64,000 nucleotides of DNA from an uncultured Flavobacteriaceae bacterium (lineage in GTDB: Bacteria > Bacteroidota > Bacteroidia > Flavobacteriales > Flavobacteriaceae), in contig CANNAC010000002.1 of the NCBI GenBank assembly GCA_947502495.1, forward strand, positions 558,001-622,000, in the 5' to 3' direction. Both the position numbers and the translations under genes were made by a program. Within the stretch, counting starts at the first letter, position 1. Every line of letters begins with the position of its first letter. This document shows positions 18,282-28,160 of this stretch, piece after piece. A model generated the notes under the pieces. The model saw only the letters and a program-made list of their open reading frames with translations, was not told the origin of the DNA and searched no databases.

Positions 18282-19380
18282 AGTTCAAGAAACAACACTT
18301 GAAATAGATTTAAAAGCACTTTCGCATAACCATAAATATCTTAAATCTAAGCTACAACCTAAAACTAAGTTTTTAGCAGTTGTTAAGGCCTTTGCTTATG
18401 GTAGCGATGCGGAAGAAATAGCAAAACATCTTCAAGATTTAGATGTCGATTATTTTGCTGTGGCTTATATTAATGAAGGTGTTGCGCTTCGTGATGCAGG
18501 AATTACGAAACCAATTCTCGTATTACATCCACTAGCCGTAAATTTTCAAACACTTCTGGATCGTTGTTTAGAGCCAAGTATTTATAGCCTTAAAATTTTA
18601 AAAGAATTTATAGCCGTTGCTGCCAAAGAAAAACAACAAAATTATCCTATTCACATAAAGTTTAACACCGGATTGAATCGATTAGGTTTTAATATCGAAG
18701 AAATAGATGCAATCCTTCCGCTATTAAAAAGTAATGCTTCGGTAAAAGTAACCTCTATCTTTTCGCATTTAGCGGCTAGCGAAGATTTAAAGGAAAAGGA
18801 ATTTACTTTAAATCAAATAGAAAAATTCAAAAATATTGCTGAAAGATTCAGTAAAAAAATAGGGCACCAACCAATGCTTCATATGTGCAATACTTCAGGA
18901 ATATTAAATTATCCGGAAGCACATTTTGATATGGTTAGAAGTGGGATTGGTTTATATGGTTTTGGTAATTCGGAAAAAGAAAACCAAAATTTCAAACCTA
19001 TTTCTACACTTAAATCCGTGATTTCGCAAATACATACGATACATAAAGGAGAGTCTTTAGGGTATAACAGAGCATATACCGCAACCAAAACAACAAAAAC
19101 GGCAACCATACCAATTGGTCATGCAGATGGTATTGGTAGACAATATGGAAATGGCGTTGGTTTTGTAACTATAAACCAGCAAAAAGCACCTATTGTAGGT
19201 AATGTTTGTATGGACATGATTATGGTAGATATAACGAATATAGACTGTAATGAAGGAGAGGAAGTTATTGTTTTTGGAAAGCACCCAACTGCCGAAATTT
19301 TAGCAAATAAAACAAACTCTATTTCTTACGAATTGCTAACTTCTATCTCTCAGCGTGTAAAAAGAGTATTTCATCGGTAA
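18274..19380 (+). CDS. alr: alanine racemase
   Basis: 368 aa from ATG 18274, inside the end of tdk; the frame extends upstream to 18235 but those residues are not family-like. The PLP Lys38 lies in [10 protein letters not shown] (Phe replaces the usual Asn of AVVKANAYG), the catalytic Tyr is in [10 protein letters not shown], and [12 protein letters not shown] is the C-terminal domain signature. It makes D-alanine for peptidoglycan in the cytoplasm. Coupled translation with thymidine kinase through the 8-base overlap. Confidence 0.95.
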   Translation: MSKVQETTLEIDLKALSHNHKYLKSKLQPKTKFLAVVKAFAYGSDAEEIAKHLQDLDVDYFAVAYINEGVALRDAGITKPILVLHPLAVNFQTLLDRCLEPSIYSLKILKEFIAVAAKEKQQNYPIHIKFNTGLNRLGFNIEEIDAILPLLKSNASVKVTSIFSHLAASEDLKEKEFTLNQIEKFKNIAERFSKKIGHQPMLHMCNTSGILNYPEAHFDMVRSGIGLYGFGNSEKENQNFKPISTLKSVISQIHTIHKGESLGYNRAYTATKTTKTATIPIGHADGIGRQYGNGVGFVTINQQKAPIVGNVCMDMIMVDITNIDCNEGEEVIVFGKHPTAEILANKTNSISYELLTSISQRVKRVFHR

Positions 19381-19428
19381 AATCTTCTTACAGTGAATTA
19401 ATTTCTTATCTTTTGTTAAAATTTTAAC

Positions 19429-19436
19429 TAATTTTG
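19429..19436 (+). promoter_or_regulatory. TAnnTTTG -7 box of mscL
   Basis: TAATTTTG, 34 bases upstream of the mscL start. Confidence 0.5.
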
Positions 19437-19470
19437 TATTCAATTAATTAACTATAAAAAAACATTTATC

Positions 19471-19875
19471 ATGTTAAAAGAATTTAAGAATTTTATTATG
19501 ACAGGTAACGTGATTGATTTCGCTGTTGCTGTAATTATGGCCGGAGCTCTTGGAGCTGTTATAAACGGTTTCGTTTCTAAAATCGCTATGCCTCTTATTG
19601 GCTTAGTAACTGGAGGGAAAAGTTTCTCAGACAAATTTTGGACTCCTGGAGATGAAGTATTCAAAACTGTTGCTGCTGCAAAAGAAGCAGGTATTGCTGC
19701 TGTAGAATATGGCGCATGGATTGACACTATTATTAGTTTACTTGTTGTTGGTTTTGTAATGTTCTTAATTGTAAAAGCATACAATAAAACAAAAACTCCT
19801 CCAGCACCTGCTGCTCCTGCAGGACCATCTCAAGAAGATTTACTTGCAGAAATTAGAGATTTATTAAAAAAGTAA
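19471..19875 (+). CDS. mscL: large-conductance mechanosensitive channel MscL
   Basis: 134 aa with the MscL order: amphipathic N-terminal helix MLKEFKNFIMTGN, pore helix VIDFAVAVIMAGALGAVINGFV, periplasmic loop (about 50-80), second helix IDTIISLLVVGFVMFLIVKAYN, and C-terminal bundle helix SQEDLLAEIRDLL after an Ala/Pro linker. Five or so subunits form a tension-gated emergency valve in the inner membrane against osmotic downshock. Single-gene unit: -7 box upstream, strong terminator downstream. Confidence 0.97.
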   Translation: MLKEFKNFIMTGNVIDFAVAVIMAGALGAVINGFVSKIAMPLIGLVTGGKSFSDKFWTPGDEVFKTVAAAKEAGIAAVEYGAWIDTIISLLVVGFVMFLIVKAYNKTKTPPAPAAPAGPSQEDLLAEIRDLLKK

Positions 19876-19922
19876 TCTGTTTTAATAAAACACCATAATT
19901 ATATAATATTCATATAATTACT

Positions 19923-19959
19923 AAAAAAGCCTCGTTTAATTAAAAATGAGGCTTTTTTT
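19923..19959 (+). terminator. rho-independent terminator of mscL
   Basis: AAAAAAGCCTC and GAGGCTTTTTT form the stem around an AT-rich loop, followed by T-run. Symmetric A/T tracts make it potentially bidirectional. Confidence 0.85.
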
Positions 19960-20018
19960 ATGCCTTATTTTTAACAAAAAAAACCTTGTATATTAAGTGT
20001 TTGCATTAATAAATGCTA

Positions 20019-20026
20019 TAATTTTG
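20019..20026 (+). promoter_or_regulatory. TAnnTTTG -7 box of asd
   Basis: TAATTTTG ending 19 bases before the asd ATG; a TTTG 15 bases upstream (20000-20003) is a possible -33 element with short spacing. Confidence 0.55.
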
Positions 20027-20045
20027 TATTCTAAATTTTATTAAA

Positions 20046-21035
20046 ATGAAAGTAGCTGTAGTTGGTGCCACTGGAATGGTTGGCGAAGTGATGAGACAAG
20101 TGCTAGTAGAACGTAATTTTCCGGTAACAGAATTTATTCCTGTTGCATCGGAAAGATCTGTTGGTAAAGAAATTGAATTCAACGGAAAGAACTATACCAT
20201 TGTTGGTTTACAAACAGCTGTAGACATGAAGCCAGACATTGCAATATTTTCTGCAGGAGGAGGTACTTCTTTAGATTGGGCTCCAAAATTCGCAGAAATA
20301 GGAACGGTAGTTATAGATAATTCTTCTGCTTGGAGAATGGATCCAACAAAAAAATTAGTAGTTCCAGAAATCAATGCAAAAGCACTTACTAAAGAAGATA
20401 AAATTATAGCAAACCCTAATTGTTCTACTATTCAATTAGTATTAGCATTAGCCCCATTACACGAAAAATACAAAATGAAACGCGTTGTTATTTCTACATA
20501 TCAATCGGTTTCTGGTACAGGTGTGAAAGCAGTGCAACAGTTAGAAAATGAAATAAACGGTATTGAAGGAGAAATGGCTTATCCATATCCTATTGGCAGA
20601 AATGCACTACCACATTGTGATGTTTTTGAAGAAAACGGATACACAAAAGAGGAAATGAAACTCGCTAGAGAACCTCAAAAAATATTTGATGACCGAACTT
20701 TTTCTGTAACTGCAACTGCGGTTAGAATACCAACGGCTGGAGGACATTCGGAATCGGTAAATGTTGAGTTTGAAAAGGATTTCGATTTAAAAGACGTTAG
20801 ACAATTACTAAGTGAAGCGTCTGGTATTATTGTTCAAGACAACCCAGCAACAAACACGTATCCAATGCCAATTTTCGCACATGGAAAAGATGATGTTTTT
20901 GTTGGGAGAATTAGAAGAGATGAAACACAACCCAATACATTAAACATGTGGATTGTTGCAGATAATTTACGAAAAGGCGCTGCAACTAACGCTGTTCAAA
21001 TTGCAGAATATTTGGTAGAAAATCATTTGGTTTAA
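20046..21035 (+). CDS. asd: aspartate-semialdehyde dehydrogenase
   Basis: 329 aa. N-terminal NADP-binding GATGMVGEVM (8-17), catalytic Cys126 in NPNCSTIQL, and the His-containing RIPTAGGHSESV of the catalytic domain. It reduces aspartyl phosphate to aspartate semialdehyde, the branch point to lysine/diaminopimelate, threonine and methionine. It stands alone with its own -7 box; the next gene starts 98 bases later. Confidence 0.97.
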   Translation: MKVAVVGATGMVGEVMRQVLVERNFPVTEFIPVASERSVGKEIEFNGKNYTIVGLQTAVDMKPDIAIFSAGGGTSLDWAPKFAEIGTVVIDNSSAWRMDPTKKLVVPEINAKALTKEDKIIANPNCSTIQLVLALAPLHEKYKMKRVVISTYQSVSGTGVKAVQQLENEINGIEGEMAYPYPIGRNALPHCDVFEENGYTKEEMKLAREPQKIFDDRTFSVTATAVRIPTAGGHSESVNVEFEKDFDLKDVRQLLSEASGIIVQDNPATNTYPMPIFAHGKDDVFVGRIRRDETQPNTLNMWIVADNLRKGAATNAVQIAEYLVENHLV

Positions 21036-21133
21036 GTCGATAGATCTACTTTTACATATAAATAATTGCAATTCAACCTGTTTAGTCTTTAATTTCTAGA
21101 AAAAGCAGTATCTTAATAGCCATTTTTAAACCT

Positions 21134-22225
21134 ATGGCTAAAAAGTTACTTTCCATTTTTTCTTGTTTTTTTCTTAGCATACTTTTTTATTCTTGTAGCT
21201 CAGAGGATAATTATATTCCAAACGAAGAACCAGAAACTTCCCCTGTTGTTTTTGATATCACGCAAGTACCTTATGCTACACTTTCCGAATACCATTTTTT
21301 TGAAGGTGATATAAAAAATCTAAATCCGGTATATGGAGTATTACCCTACAATTTAAGTTCTGCTCTTTTTTCAGATTATGCACAAAAGAAACGCTTTATT
21401 TGGATGCCTGAAAATGTTAAGGCAACATACAATGGTGAGGATAACATTCTTAACTTTCCTATAGGTACCATCTTAATTAAAAACTTCTATTATAATAACG
21501 TTTTACCTAGTAATGAAACAAAGTTAATAGAAACTAGATTACTAATTAATAAAGCTGATGGTTGGAGCTTTTTAAATTATATCTGGAACGACACGCAAAC
21601 CGAAGCTATTTTCAACTTATCTGGAGGTGTAGTAAGCACAGACTGGAATGAAGGTGCAGAAACAAAGCATGTAGAATACAGAATACCAAGCGCATCGCAA
21701 TGTCATACTTGCCACAAATCGGGAGATACCTCGATTCCAATTGGTCCAAAACCTAGAAATTTAAATATCGCTTATAATTATGGAAATGGAGCGATTAATC
21801 AATTACAAAAATGGACAGAATTTGGTTACTTATCAGAAAACTATCCTTCTAATATAACAACGCTTCCTAATTGGGAAGACGAAACACTTTCTGCATCTTT
21901 AAGAGCAAGAGCTTATCTAGATATTAATTGTGCGCATTGCCATTCGGAAGAAGCGCATTGCGCTTATAGACCTATTCGATTCAATTTTGATGCGACTTCA
22001 AATCCGGATAATTTAGGAATCTGCGTAACACCGGATACAGTAATCGGAACAAATCTAACCTATATTGTGGAATCACAAAATGCAAGAAGTTCCGTATTAT
22101 TTTATAGATTAAATGAAACAGAAGAATCTGTTAGAATGCCACTATTAGGCAGAACACTCAGACATATTGAAGGGATTCAATTAGTTGAAGCATGGATAAA
22201 CTCATTAACAATACAATGTAACTAA
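21134..22225 (+). CDS. SO2930-family diheme c-type cytochrome-like lipoprotein
   Basis: 363 aa. Lipoprotein signal with lipobox Cys21 (ILFYSC). Two c-heme attachment motifs, CHTCH at 190-194 (in YRIPSASQCHTCH) and CAHCH at 266-270. The surrounding DWNEGAETKHVEYRIPSASQC pattern matches the family I recall as SO2930/TIGR03806. It should be anchored at the outer or inner membrane facing the periplasm. No cytochrome maturation or electron-transfer partner is adjacent; the following gene encodes a T9SS-exported FG-GAP protein 11 bases downstream, suggesting a shared transcript and perhaps a shared surface function. Confidence 0.85.
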   Translation: MAKKLLSIFSCFFLSILFYSCSSEDNYIPNEEPETSPVVFDITQVPYATLSEYHFFEGDIKNLNPVYGVLPYNLSSALFSDYAQKKRFIWMPENVKATYNGEDNILNFPIGTILIKNFYYNNVLPSNETKLIETRLLINKADGWSFLNYIWNDTQTEAIFNLSGGVVSTDWNEGAETKHVEYRIPSASQCHTCHKSGDTSIPIGPKPRNLNIAYNYGNGAINQLQKWTEFGYLSENYPSNITTLPNWEDETLSASLRARAYLDINCAHCHSEEAHCAYRPIRFNFDATSNPDNLGICVTPDTVIGTNLTYIVESQNARSSVLFYRLNETEESVRMPLLGRTLRHIEGIQLVEAWINSLTIQCN

Positions 22226-22236
22226 AACCAAAAAAA

Positions 22237-24702
22237 ATGAAAAAAATTACACTTGTACTTAGCCTAATGTTATGTAGCTTTTTTGTTACAGGTCAAGTAT
22301 TAAACCAAAATGCAAACTGGCCAAATACCAATTGGGATTTAAGCGGTACTTATGACCCAGCACCCTTAATATTCACAGGAAACCCAACGGTACCTGGCGG
22401 CGCTATAAGTTTTTCTTTTGATGATGATGAAGGTGGTGGTAGTTCTGATAATAACATAGGTGTGCAATCTCCTGCTATTAATTTAACAAATGCCTTTAAT
22501 GCTGGAGAAACTATTTTAGTGGTCTCTTCTTCTTATATATTAAATGTATATTTAAACGAAACTTTAAACCTTCAATATTGGGATGCAGATACTAGTTCTT
22601 GGGTAAATTGGGGTCCAACATATGATACGAGCACTTCCAGTGCACCAAATGTAGATTATTGCAATGGTACACCTAACGATTTCCAAAGTGACGAATTAGA
22701 TTTTTCAGGATTTTCAAGTAATCAACTTCAAAACTTTAGATACCGTATTTATTATGATGATAATGATTCTTATGGATATGGGATTTGTTTTAATTCTCCA
22801 AACCTATCTTCTGCGGCTCCTCCAAATTGTCCAGAAATCACCGATTTAAGCATTTGTAATGTTACAGATAATTCAGCAGATATTTACTGGTCACCAGGAA
22901 GTAATGAGATCACATGGCAAATTGCAGTACAACCGCAAGGATCTGGAGCACCTTCCTCTGGAACATCTACCAATACAAATGATGCCTATATGATTTCCGG
23001 TTTATCAGCAAATACCAACTATGAAGTATATGTTAGATCCCAATGCCTTGACGGAAGTGGGTTTAACTCTTGGGCTTCTTTGCCTTTTGCTACAAATAAC
23101 ACACCTCCAACACCTAATGCCTTTGTTTTCACGAAAAACAATAGTGTGTCTCCTATGAGCGCGTCCAGTTACGCAGTTGTAGATATGAATAATGATGGAT
23201 TGGACGACTTAATTGCCGCCAACGCTTCTAGCCTTCAAATTATATACCAATCTACAGATGGGTGTTTCGATGAAACCCTTTATATTACATCTGCAAATTA
23301 CGGTCCAGGATGGAGTATTGCTGCTGGAGATTTAGATGGTAATGGATATAATGATTTATTATATGGCGCAGGAAATGGCGTATCCTTTATGATGGCTAAT
23401 GCAGATGGCACAAACTACACACAGTCTTTTAATACTACAGATTATGTTTTCTCACAACGTTCCAATTTTGTAGATATTAATAATGATGGTAATTTAGATG
23501 CTTTTGTTTGTCATGATGTAGAACCAAACGTATATTTTATTAATGATGGAACAGGTAATTTATCTTATTACCAAGGACCTTCTTCTGGTGTTCCTAACGG
23601 AATAGGAACCCATCCAGATGGTGGAAATTACGGAACGGTTTGGGTAGATTATGATAATGATGGAGATTCGGATATGTTTATTGCTAAATGTAGAGGTGGA
23701 AATGTAACCCATAAAATAAATGAACTGTGGCGTAATGATGGTAATGGTATCTTTACAAATGTTGCTGCCGATCCTGGTGTAAACCTTGCCGACCCTGTGC
23801 AAACTTGGTCTTCTGCTTGGGCAGATTATGACAATGATGGCGATATGGATGCGTACATTGGTGCAAGTTCAAGTTCTGATGGCGCCCACAAATACATGTT
23901 AAATGATGGAGATGGTACTTTTACATACGCTACTGCTCCTAGTGGTGCCCCGTACGGTATTGAAAATGCACCAGCAGATTTCAATAATGATGGGTATGTA
24001 GATATTCTATCCAACGGTAGAATATTACTTAATAATGGGAATAATACGTTTACAGTTCTAAATACAGGAATGCCTCCTAGTGGTGCTATTGGAGACCTTA
24101 ATAATGATGGTTTTTTAGATGTATTTACAAGAACAAATAATGCAGGTGCACTATATATAAACAATCCTAACGAAAACAATTGGATTAAAATAAGAACACA
24201 AGGAACCACAAGTAACTATAATGGTATTGGAGCTAGAATTGAAATAGTTACCGCTCTTGGAACACAAATTAGAGATGTAAGAAGTGGGGAAGGTTTTGAA
24301 TTTATGAGTAGTCTAAACACACATTTTGGTATTGGTACCGATACCGAAATTACAAGCCTAACCATTAAATGGCCTTCTGGAACAGTAGATGTAATTTTTA
24401 ATCCAAATATTAATGAAACCATCACAGTTATTGAGGGAGAAAATCCGCTTAGTATAAACAATAATGTACTAGAAAAAGATCTTGTTATTTATCCGAACCC
24501 AGCAAAAGATATGGTTACTATTAGTTCTTCCATAGCATTAAACAACGCTGTGTATACGATTTATGATATTACAGGAAAACAAGTTTTAAACGCGAACTTA
24601 AATTCAAATACCATTAATGTTTCCAAATTAAGTACAGGAATATATGTATTGAAAATCACTGTAGACGGAAAACACAAAACACAAAAATTAATAAAGGAAT
24701 AA
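22237..24702 (+). CDS. secreted FG-GAP/ASPIC-UnbV repeat protein with T9SS sorting domain
   Basis: 821 aa. Signal peptide 1-19, a jelly-roll-like N-terminus (20-190), a fibronectin type III domain (about 195-285), several VCBS/FG-GAP repeats recognisable by DxNxDGxxD calcium loops (DMNNDGLDD, DLDGNGYND, DINNDGNLD, DYDNDGDSD, DLNNDGFLD), an ASPIC/UnbV domain (about 650-720) and a C-terminal Por-type sorting domain beginning VIYPNPAKD. It should be exported by type IX secretion and folded as a calcium-bound propeller at the cell surface. It follows the diheme lipoprotein by 11 bases; a terminator follows. Confidence 0.93.
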   Translation: MKKITLVLSLMLCSFFVTGQVLNQNANWPNTNWDLSGTYDPAPLIFTGNPTVPGGAISFSFDDDEGGGSSDNNIGVQSPAINLTNAFNAGETILVVSSSYILNVYLNETLNLQYWDADTSSWVNWGPTYDTSTSSAPNVDYCNGTPNDFQSDELDFSGFSSNQLQNFRYRIYYDDNDSYGYGICFNSPNLSSAAPPNCPEITDLSICNVTDNSADIYWSPGSNEITWQIAVQPQGSGAPSSGTSTNTNDAYMISGLSANTNYEVYVRSQCLDGSGFNSWASLPFATNNTPPTPNAFVFTKNNSVSPMSASSYAVVDMNNDGLDDLIAANASSLQIIYQSTDGCFDETLYITSANYGPGWSIAAGDLDGNGYNDLLYGAGNGVSFMMANADGTNYTQSFNTTDYVFSQRSNFVDINNDGNLDAFVCHDVEPNVYFINDGTGNLSYYQGPSSGVPNGIGTHPDGGNYGTVWVDYDNDGDSDMFIAKCRGGNVTHKINELWRNDGNGIFTNVAADPGVNLADPVQTWSSAWADYDNDGDMDAYIGASSSSDGAHKYMLNDGDGTFTYATAPSGAPYGIENAPADFNNDGYVDILSNGRILLNNGNNTFTVLNTGMPPSGAIGDLNNDGFLDVFTRTNNAGALYINNPNENNWIKIRTQGTTSNYNGIGARIEIVTALGTQIRDVRSGEGFEFMSSLNTHFGIGTDTEITSLTIKWPSGTVDVIFNPNINETITVIEGENPLSINNNVLEKDLVIYPNPAKDMVTISSSIALNNAVYTIYDITGKQVLNANLNSNTINVSKLSTGIYVLKITVDGKHKTQKLIKE

Positions 24703-24720
24703 AACGATAAATCTTTCTTA

Positions 24721-24754
24721 AAAGCTCTAATATTCATTTATTAGAGCTTTTTTT
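24721..24754 (+). terminator. rho-independent terminator after the FG-GAP gene
   Basis: Stem AAAGCTCTAA / TTAGAGCTTT with T-run of seven; loop tattcattta. Confidence 0.85.
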
Positions 24755-24789
24755 ATGCTATTTTTATAGCAATAAAAATTTTATTTAAA

Positions 24790-26958
24790 ATGAAAAAAAT
24801 AACCCTTTGTTTAATTACACTAATTACTATAATGGCTTGTAAAGAAGAAAAGAAACAAGTAGAAAGAAACATTTCTGTTAACTACCCAGAAACGAAAAAA
24901 GCAGATACCGTTACAAACTATTTTGGTGTAGATGTAAAAGATCCTTATCGTTGGCTTGAAGACGACAAAAGCACAGAAACAGAAAACTGGGTAAAGGCAC
25001 AAAACCAATCTACATTCGGTTATTTAGACAATATTCCATATCGAAAAGAACTAAAAGAACGCCTTGAAAAGTTATGGAATTACGAAAAAGTAGGCGCTCC
25101 TTTTACCGAAGGAGATTACACCTATTTTTATAAAAACGATGGCCTACAAAACCAATATGTCATTTATAGACATAAAAAAGGAAGCAATCCAGATACTGCA
25201 GAAGTATTTCTAGATCCTAACAATTTTTCGGAGGATGGAACCGTTTCTTTAGGAGGAACGAGTTTTTCTAAAGACGGAAAAACGCTAGCCTATGCAATTT
25301 CTGAAGGTGGAAGCGATTGGAGAAAAATTCTAATCCTGAATACCGAAACAAAAGAGATTATTGAAGATACTTTAGTCGATATTAAATTTAGTGGTATGTC
25401 TTGGTTTAAAAACGAAGGGTTCTATTATTCCAGTTATGACAAACCTAAAGGAAGCGAGCTTTCTGCAAAAACAGATCAGCACAAGGTTTACTATCACAAA
25501 CTAGGAACGCCTCAAAAAGAAGATGCACTAATCTTTGGTGGTACACCTTCCGAAAAACATAGATATATCTACGGAACCGTTACAGAAGACAATAAGTACT
25601 TGCTAATTTCTCCGAGAGTTTCGACTTCCGGAAACAAACTTTACATCAAAGATTTATCGAATCCTAACAATCCGTTAGTAACCATTTTAGATCACACAGA
25701 TAGCGACACCTATGTTATCGACAATATTGGTAGCAAGCTATTTTTAGTAACCAATCTGAATGCACCTAACAAAAAAATAGTAACTGTGGATGCTGCAAAT
25801 CCTACACCAGAAAATTGGGTTGATTTTATCGCGGAAACGGAGTATGTTTTAAGTCCGTCTAAAGGTGGTGGATATTTCTTTACAGAATATATGGTAGATG
25901 CAATTTCGAAAGTAAAACAATATAACTATGACGGAAAATTCATAAGAGATATTCAACTTCCAGGAGTAGGAAATGCTGGAGGATTCGGCGGAAAAAAAGA
26001 AGAGAAAACAGATTATTTTTCTTTTACCAATTACAATACGCCAGCAAGTATTTATACATTTAATGTAGAGACAGGTGCTTCTGAATTGTACTGGAAACCG
26101 AGTATTGATTTCAATCCGGAAGACTATATTAGCAAACAAGTATTTTACAATTCTAAGGATGGTACCAAAGTACCAATGATAATTACCCACAAAAAAGGAG
26201 TAGAACTAAACGGAAAAAACCCAACCATTCTTTATGGTTATGGCGGATTCAATGTGAGTTTAAATCCGTCTTTTAGCATTACCAATGCGGTTTGGATGGA
26301 ACAAGGCGGTATTTATGCAGTTCCAAATCTTCGTGGTGGTGGTGAATACGGAAAAGAATGGCATAAAGCAGGAACACAACTAAAAAAACAAAATGTCTTT
26401 GATGACTTTATTGCCGCGGCAGAATACCTAATAGCAAACAATTATACTTCTAGTGATTATTTAGCAATTCGCGGTGGTTCTAATGGCGGTTTACTAGTTG
26501 GTGCAACCATGACGCAACGTCCAGATTTAATGAAAGTAGCATTACCAGCAGTTGGTGTTTTAGATATGTTACGTTACCACACATTTACAGCTGGAGCAGG
26601 CTGGGCTTATGATTACGGAACCGCAGAAGACAACAAAGAAATGTTTGAATACCTTAAAGGCTATTCACCGGTACACAATGTAAAAGAAGGCGTACAATAT
26701 CCTGCAACTATGGTAACCACAGGAGATCATGATGACCGCGTGGTACCAGCACACAGTTTTAAATTTGCTGCAGAATTACAAGACAAGCAAACAGGAAATA
26801 ACCCTACTTTAATTAGAATTGAAACCGATGCAGGTCATGGCGCAGGAACTCCGGTTAGTAAAACCATTGAGCAATATGCAGATATTTTCGGATTTACATT
26901 ATACAATATGGGATTTGATGTGCTACCAAGCAAAACCAACGAGAAAATAAAAGGATAA
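24790..26958 (+). CDS. prolyl oligopeptidase family serine peptidase (S9A), lipoprotein
   Basis: 722 aa. Lipobox Cys17 (TIMACKEE) indicates a lipid-anchored periplasmic or surface enzyme. The N-terminal DPYRWLEDD and the beta-propeller (about 80-430) precede the catalytic alpha/beta domain with Ser564 in RGGSNGGLL, Asp in DHDDRVVP (646-652) and His683 in AGHGAG, a complete triad. It cleaves short proline-containing peptides. A terminator lies 53 bases after the stop. Confidence 0.95.
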   Translation: MKKITLCLITLITIMACKEEKKQVERNISVNYPETKKADTVTNYFGVDVKDPYRWLEDDKSTETENWVKAQNQSTFGYLDNIPYRKELKERLEKLWNYEKVGAPFTEGDYTYFYKNDGLQNQYVIYRHKKGSNPDTAEVFLDPNNFSEDGTVSLGGTSFSKDGKTLAYAISEGGSDWRKILILNTETKEIIEDTLVDIKFSGMSWFKNEGFYYSSYDKPKGSELSAKTDQHKVYYHKLGTPQKEDALIFGGTPSEKHRYIYGTVTEDNKYLLISPRVSTSGNKLYIKDLSNPNNPLVTILDHTDSDTYVIDNIGSKLFLVTNLNAPNKKIVTVDAANPTPENWVDFIAETEYVLSPSKGGGYFFTEYMVDAISKVKQYNYDGKFIRDIQLPGVGNAGGFGGKKEEKTDYFSFTNYNTPASIYTFNVETGASELYWKPSIDFNPEDYISKQVFYNSKDGTKVPMIITHKKGVELNGKNPTILYGYGGFNVSLNPSFSITNAVWMEQGGIYAVPNLRGGGEYGKEWHKAGTQLKKQNVFDDFIAAAEYLIANNYTSSDYLAIRGGSNGGLLVGATMTQRPDLMKVALPAVGVLDMLRYHTFTAGAGWAYDYGTAEDNKEMFEYLKGYSPVHNVKEGVQYPATMVTTGDHDDRVVPAHSFKFAAELQDKQTGNNPTLIRIETDAGHGAGTPVSKTIEQYADIFGFTLYNMGFDVLPSKTNEKIKG

Positions 26959-27010
26959 ATATTTGTCACTCTTAACGCTGTCGAGATGGCTGCCTAAATT
27001 AAATAGTACT

Positions 27011-27045
27011 AAAACCGTTCTTCTTAAAAGTTGCGCGGTTTTTTT
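27011..27045 (+). terminator. rho-independent terminator of the prolyl oligopeptidase gene
   Basis: AAAACCG and CGGTTTT pair across an 18-base loop, followed by more T. Short stem, moderate support. Confidence 0.6.
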
Positions 27046-27049
27046 ATGT

Positions 27050-27057
27050 TATTTTTG
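27050..27057 (+). promoter_or_regulatory. TAnnTTTG box, probable ancestral promoter of the ABC ATPase gene
   Basis: TATTTTTG lies directly after the terminator and 3 bases before the left end of the MITE-like element. Without the element it would sit about 4-7 bases before the ABC gene ATG; now it is 167 bases away. Confidence 0.5.
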
Positions 27058-27060
27058 TAA

Positions 27061-27220
27061 TACCAATTATCATTTATAACTATTGTAAAATAAAATGATG
27101 ATTTATTGCTTTATACGAGTAATAAAAATAAAGCATAGCTTTTGTTACGGTTTCTTTTTCTTATGAAGTAAAAAGTAATACAGGGTGTTTTATTTCGGTA
27201 ATTTTAAATGATAACTGGTA
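27061..27220. mobile_element. MITE-like element with 16-bp terminal inverted repeats
   Basis: 160 bp bounded by TACCAATTATCATTTA and TAAATGATAACTGGTA, inverted repeats matching at 15 of 16 positions. TAA flanks both sides, compatible with a 3-bp target duplication (a TA duplication with CCAATTATC ends is an alternative). The interior has no open frame and a small hairpin (GCTTTAT / ATAAAGC). No transposase is present, so it must have been mobilised in trans. It ends 4 bases before the ABC ATPase start codon. Confidence 0.75.
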
Positions 27221-27224
27221 TAAA

Positions 27225-28136
27225 ATGCTGCAAGTAAAAAACATTACCTTTTCTTATAATAAAACACCCGTTTTAAAGGATATTTCCTTTTCGGTAAAAC
27301 CCGGAGAACACCTTTCTATTATTGGTGAAAGTGGCTCTGGAAAAAGTACTTTATTAAAAGTGCTTTATGGCGAATATGACACAGAAAAAGGAAACATTTT
27401 TTGGAAAGACGAAGAAATCCTAGGTCCAAAACACAATTTAGTTATTGGTTATGATTTCATGAAATACGTAGCACAAGAATTTGATTTGATGCCATATATT
27501 TCTGTAGAAGAAAACATCGGGAAGTTCCTTTCTCGTTTTTATCCGGAAGAAAAACAGAAACGAGTAGCAGAATTAATAGAAGTGGTAGAACTTACCAACG
27601 TTGCAAAAACCAAAGTGAAATTATTAAGTGGCGGACAAAAACAACGTGTGGCACTTGCCAGAGCTTTAGCAAAACAGCCAGAAATTATTTTACTGGATGA
27701 ACCTTTTAGCCATATCGATAATTTTAAAAAACAATCCCTTCGTAGAAGTGTTTTTAAATATTTGAAAGAAAATAATATTGCCTGTATTGTTGCCACACAC
27801 GACAAAGAAGATGTATTGGGTCATGCCGATAAAATGATTGTTTTAAACAACCACAATATAGCGGTTAACGACAGTCCGGAAAACTTATACCTAAACCCAA
27901 AAACACCTTTAATCGCTTCCTTCTTTGGGGAATTTAATGTGATACAAGACGAAATTATTTATGCACATCAATTGCGTGTAGTGGAACAATCCGATTTAAA
28001 AGCAACAGTAAAACAATCGTATTTTAAAGGAAGTTATTATTTAGTGGAAGCAGACTTAGAGGATCAAACGCTTCTGTTGGAATCCCTAAAAATCCTTCCT
28101 TTAGGTACAAGTTTATGCCTAAAAATCTCAAAATAA
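27225..28136 (+). CDS. ABC transporter ATP-binding protein (orphan)
   Basis: 303 aa ATPase with Walker A GESGSGKST (34-42), Q-loop region VAQEFDL, signature LSGGQKQR near 138, Walker B IILLDEP and switch His in VATHD. A C-terminal extension (about 235-303) resembles a TOBE-type domain of importer ATPases. No permease or binding protein is adjacent, so substrate is unknown. The 5' leader is made of the MITE-like element. The next gene, a membrane protein, starts 24 bases downstream. Confidence 0.9.
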   Translation: MLQVKNITFSYNKTPVLKDISFSVKPGEHLSIIGESGSGKSTLLKVLYGEYDTEKGNIFWKDEEILGPKHNLVIGYDFMKYVAQEFDLMPYISVEENIGKFLSRFYPEEKQKRVAELIEVVELTNVAKTKVKLLSGGQKQRVALARALAKQPEIILLDEPFSHIDNFKKQSLRRSVFKYLKENNIACIVATHDKEDVLGHADKMIVLNNHNIAVNDSPENLYLNPKTPLIASFFGEFNVIQDEIIYAHQLRVVEQSDLKATVKQSYFKGSYYLVEADLEDQTLLLESLKILPLGTSLCLKISK

Positions 28137-28160
28137 TAGTCGTAGAAAAGGAAGTTAAAA

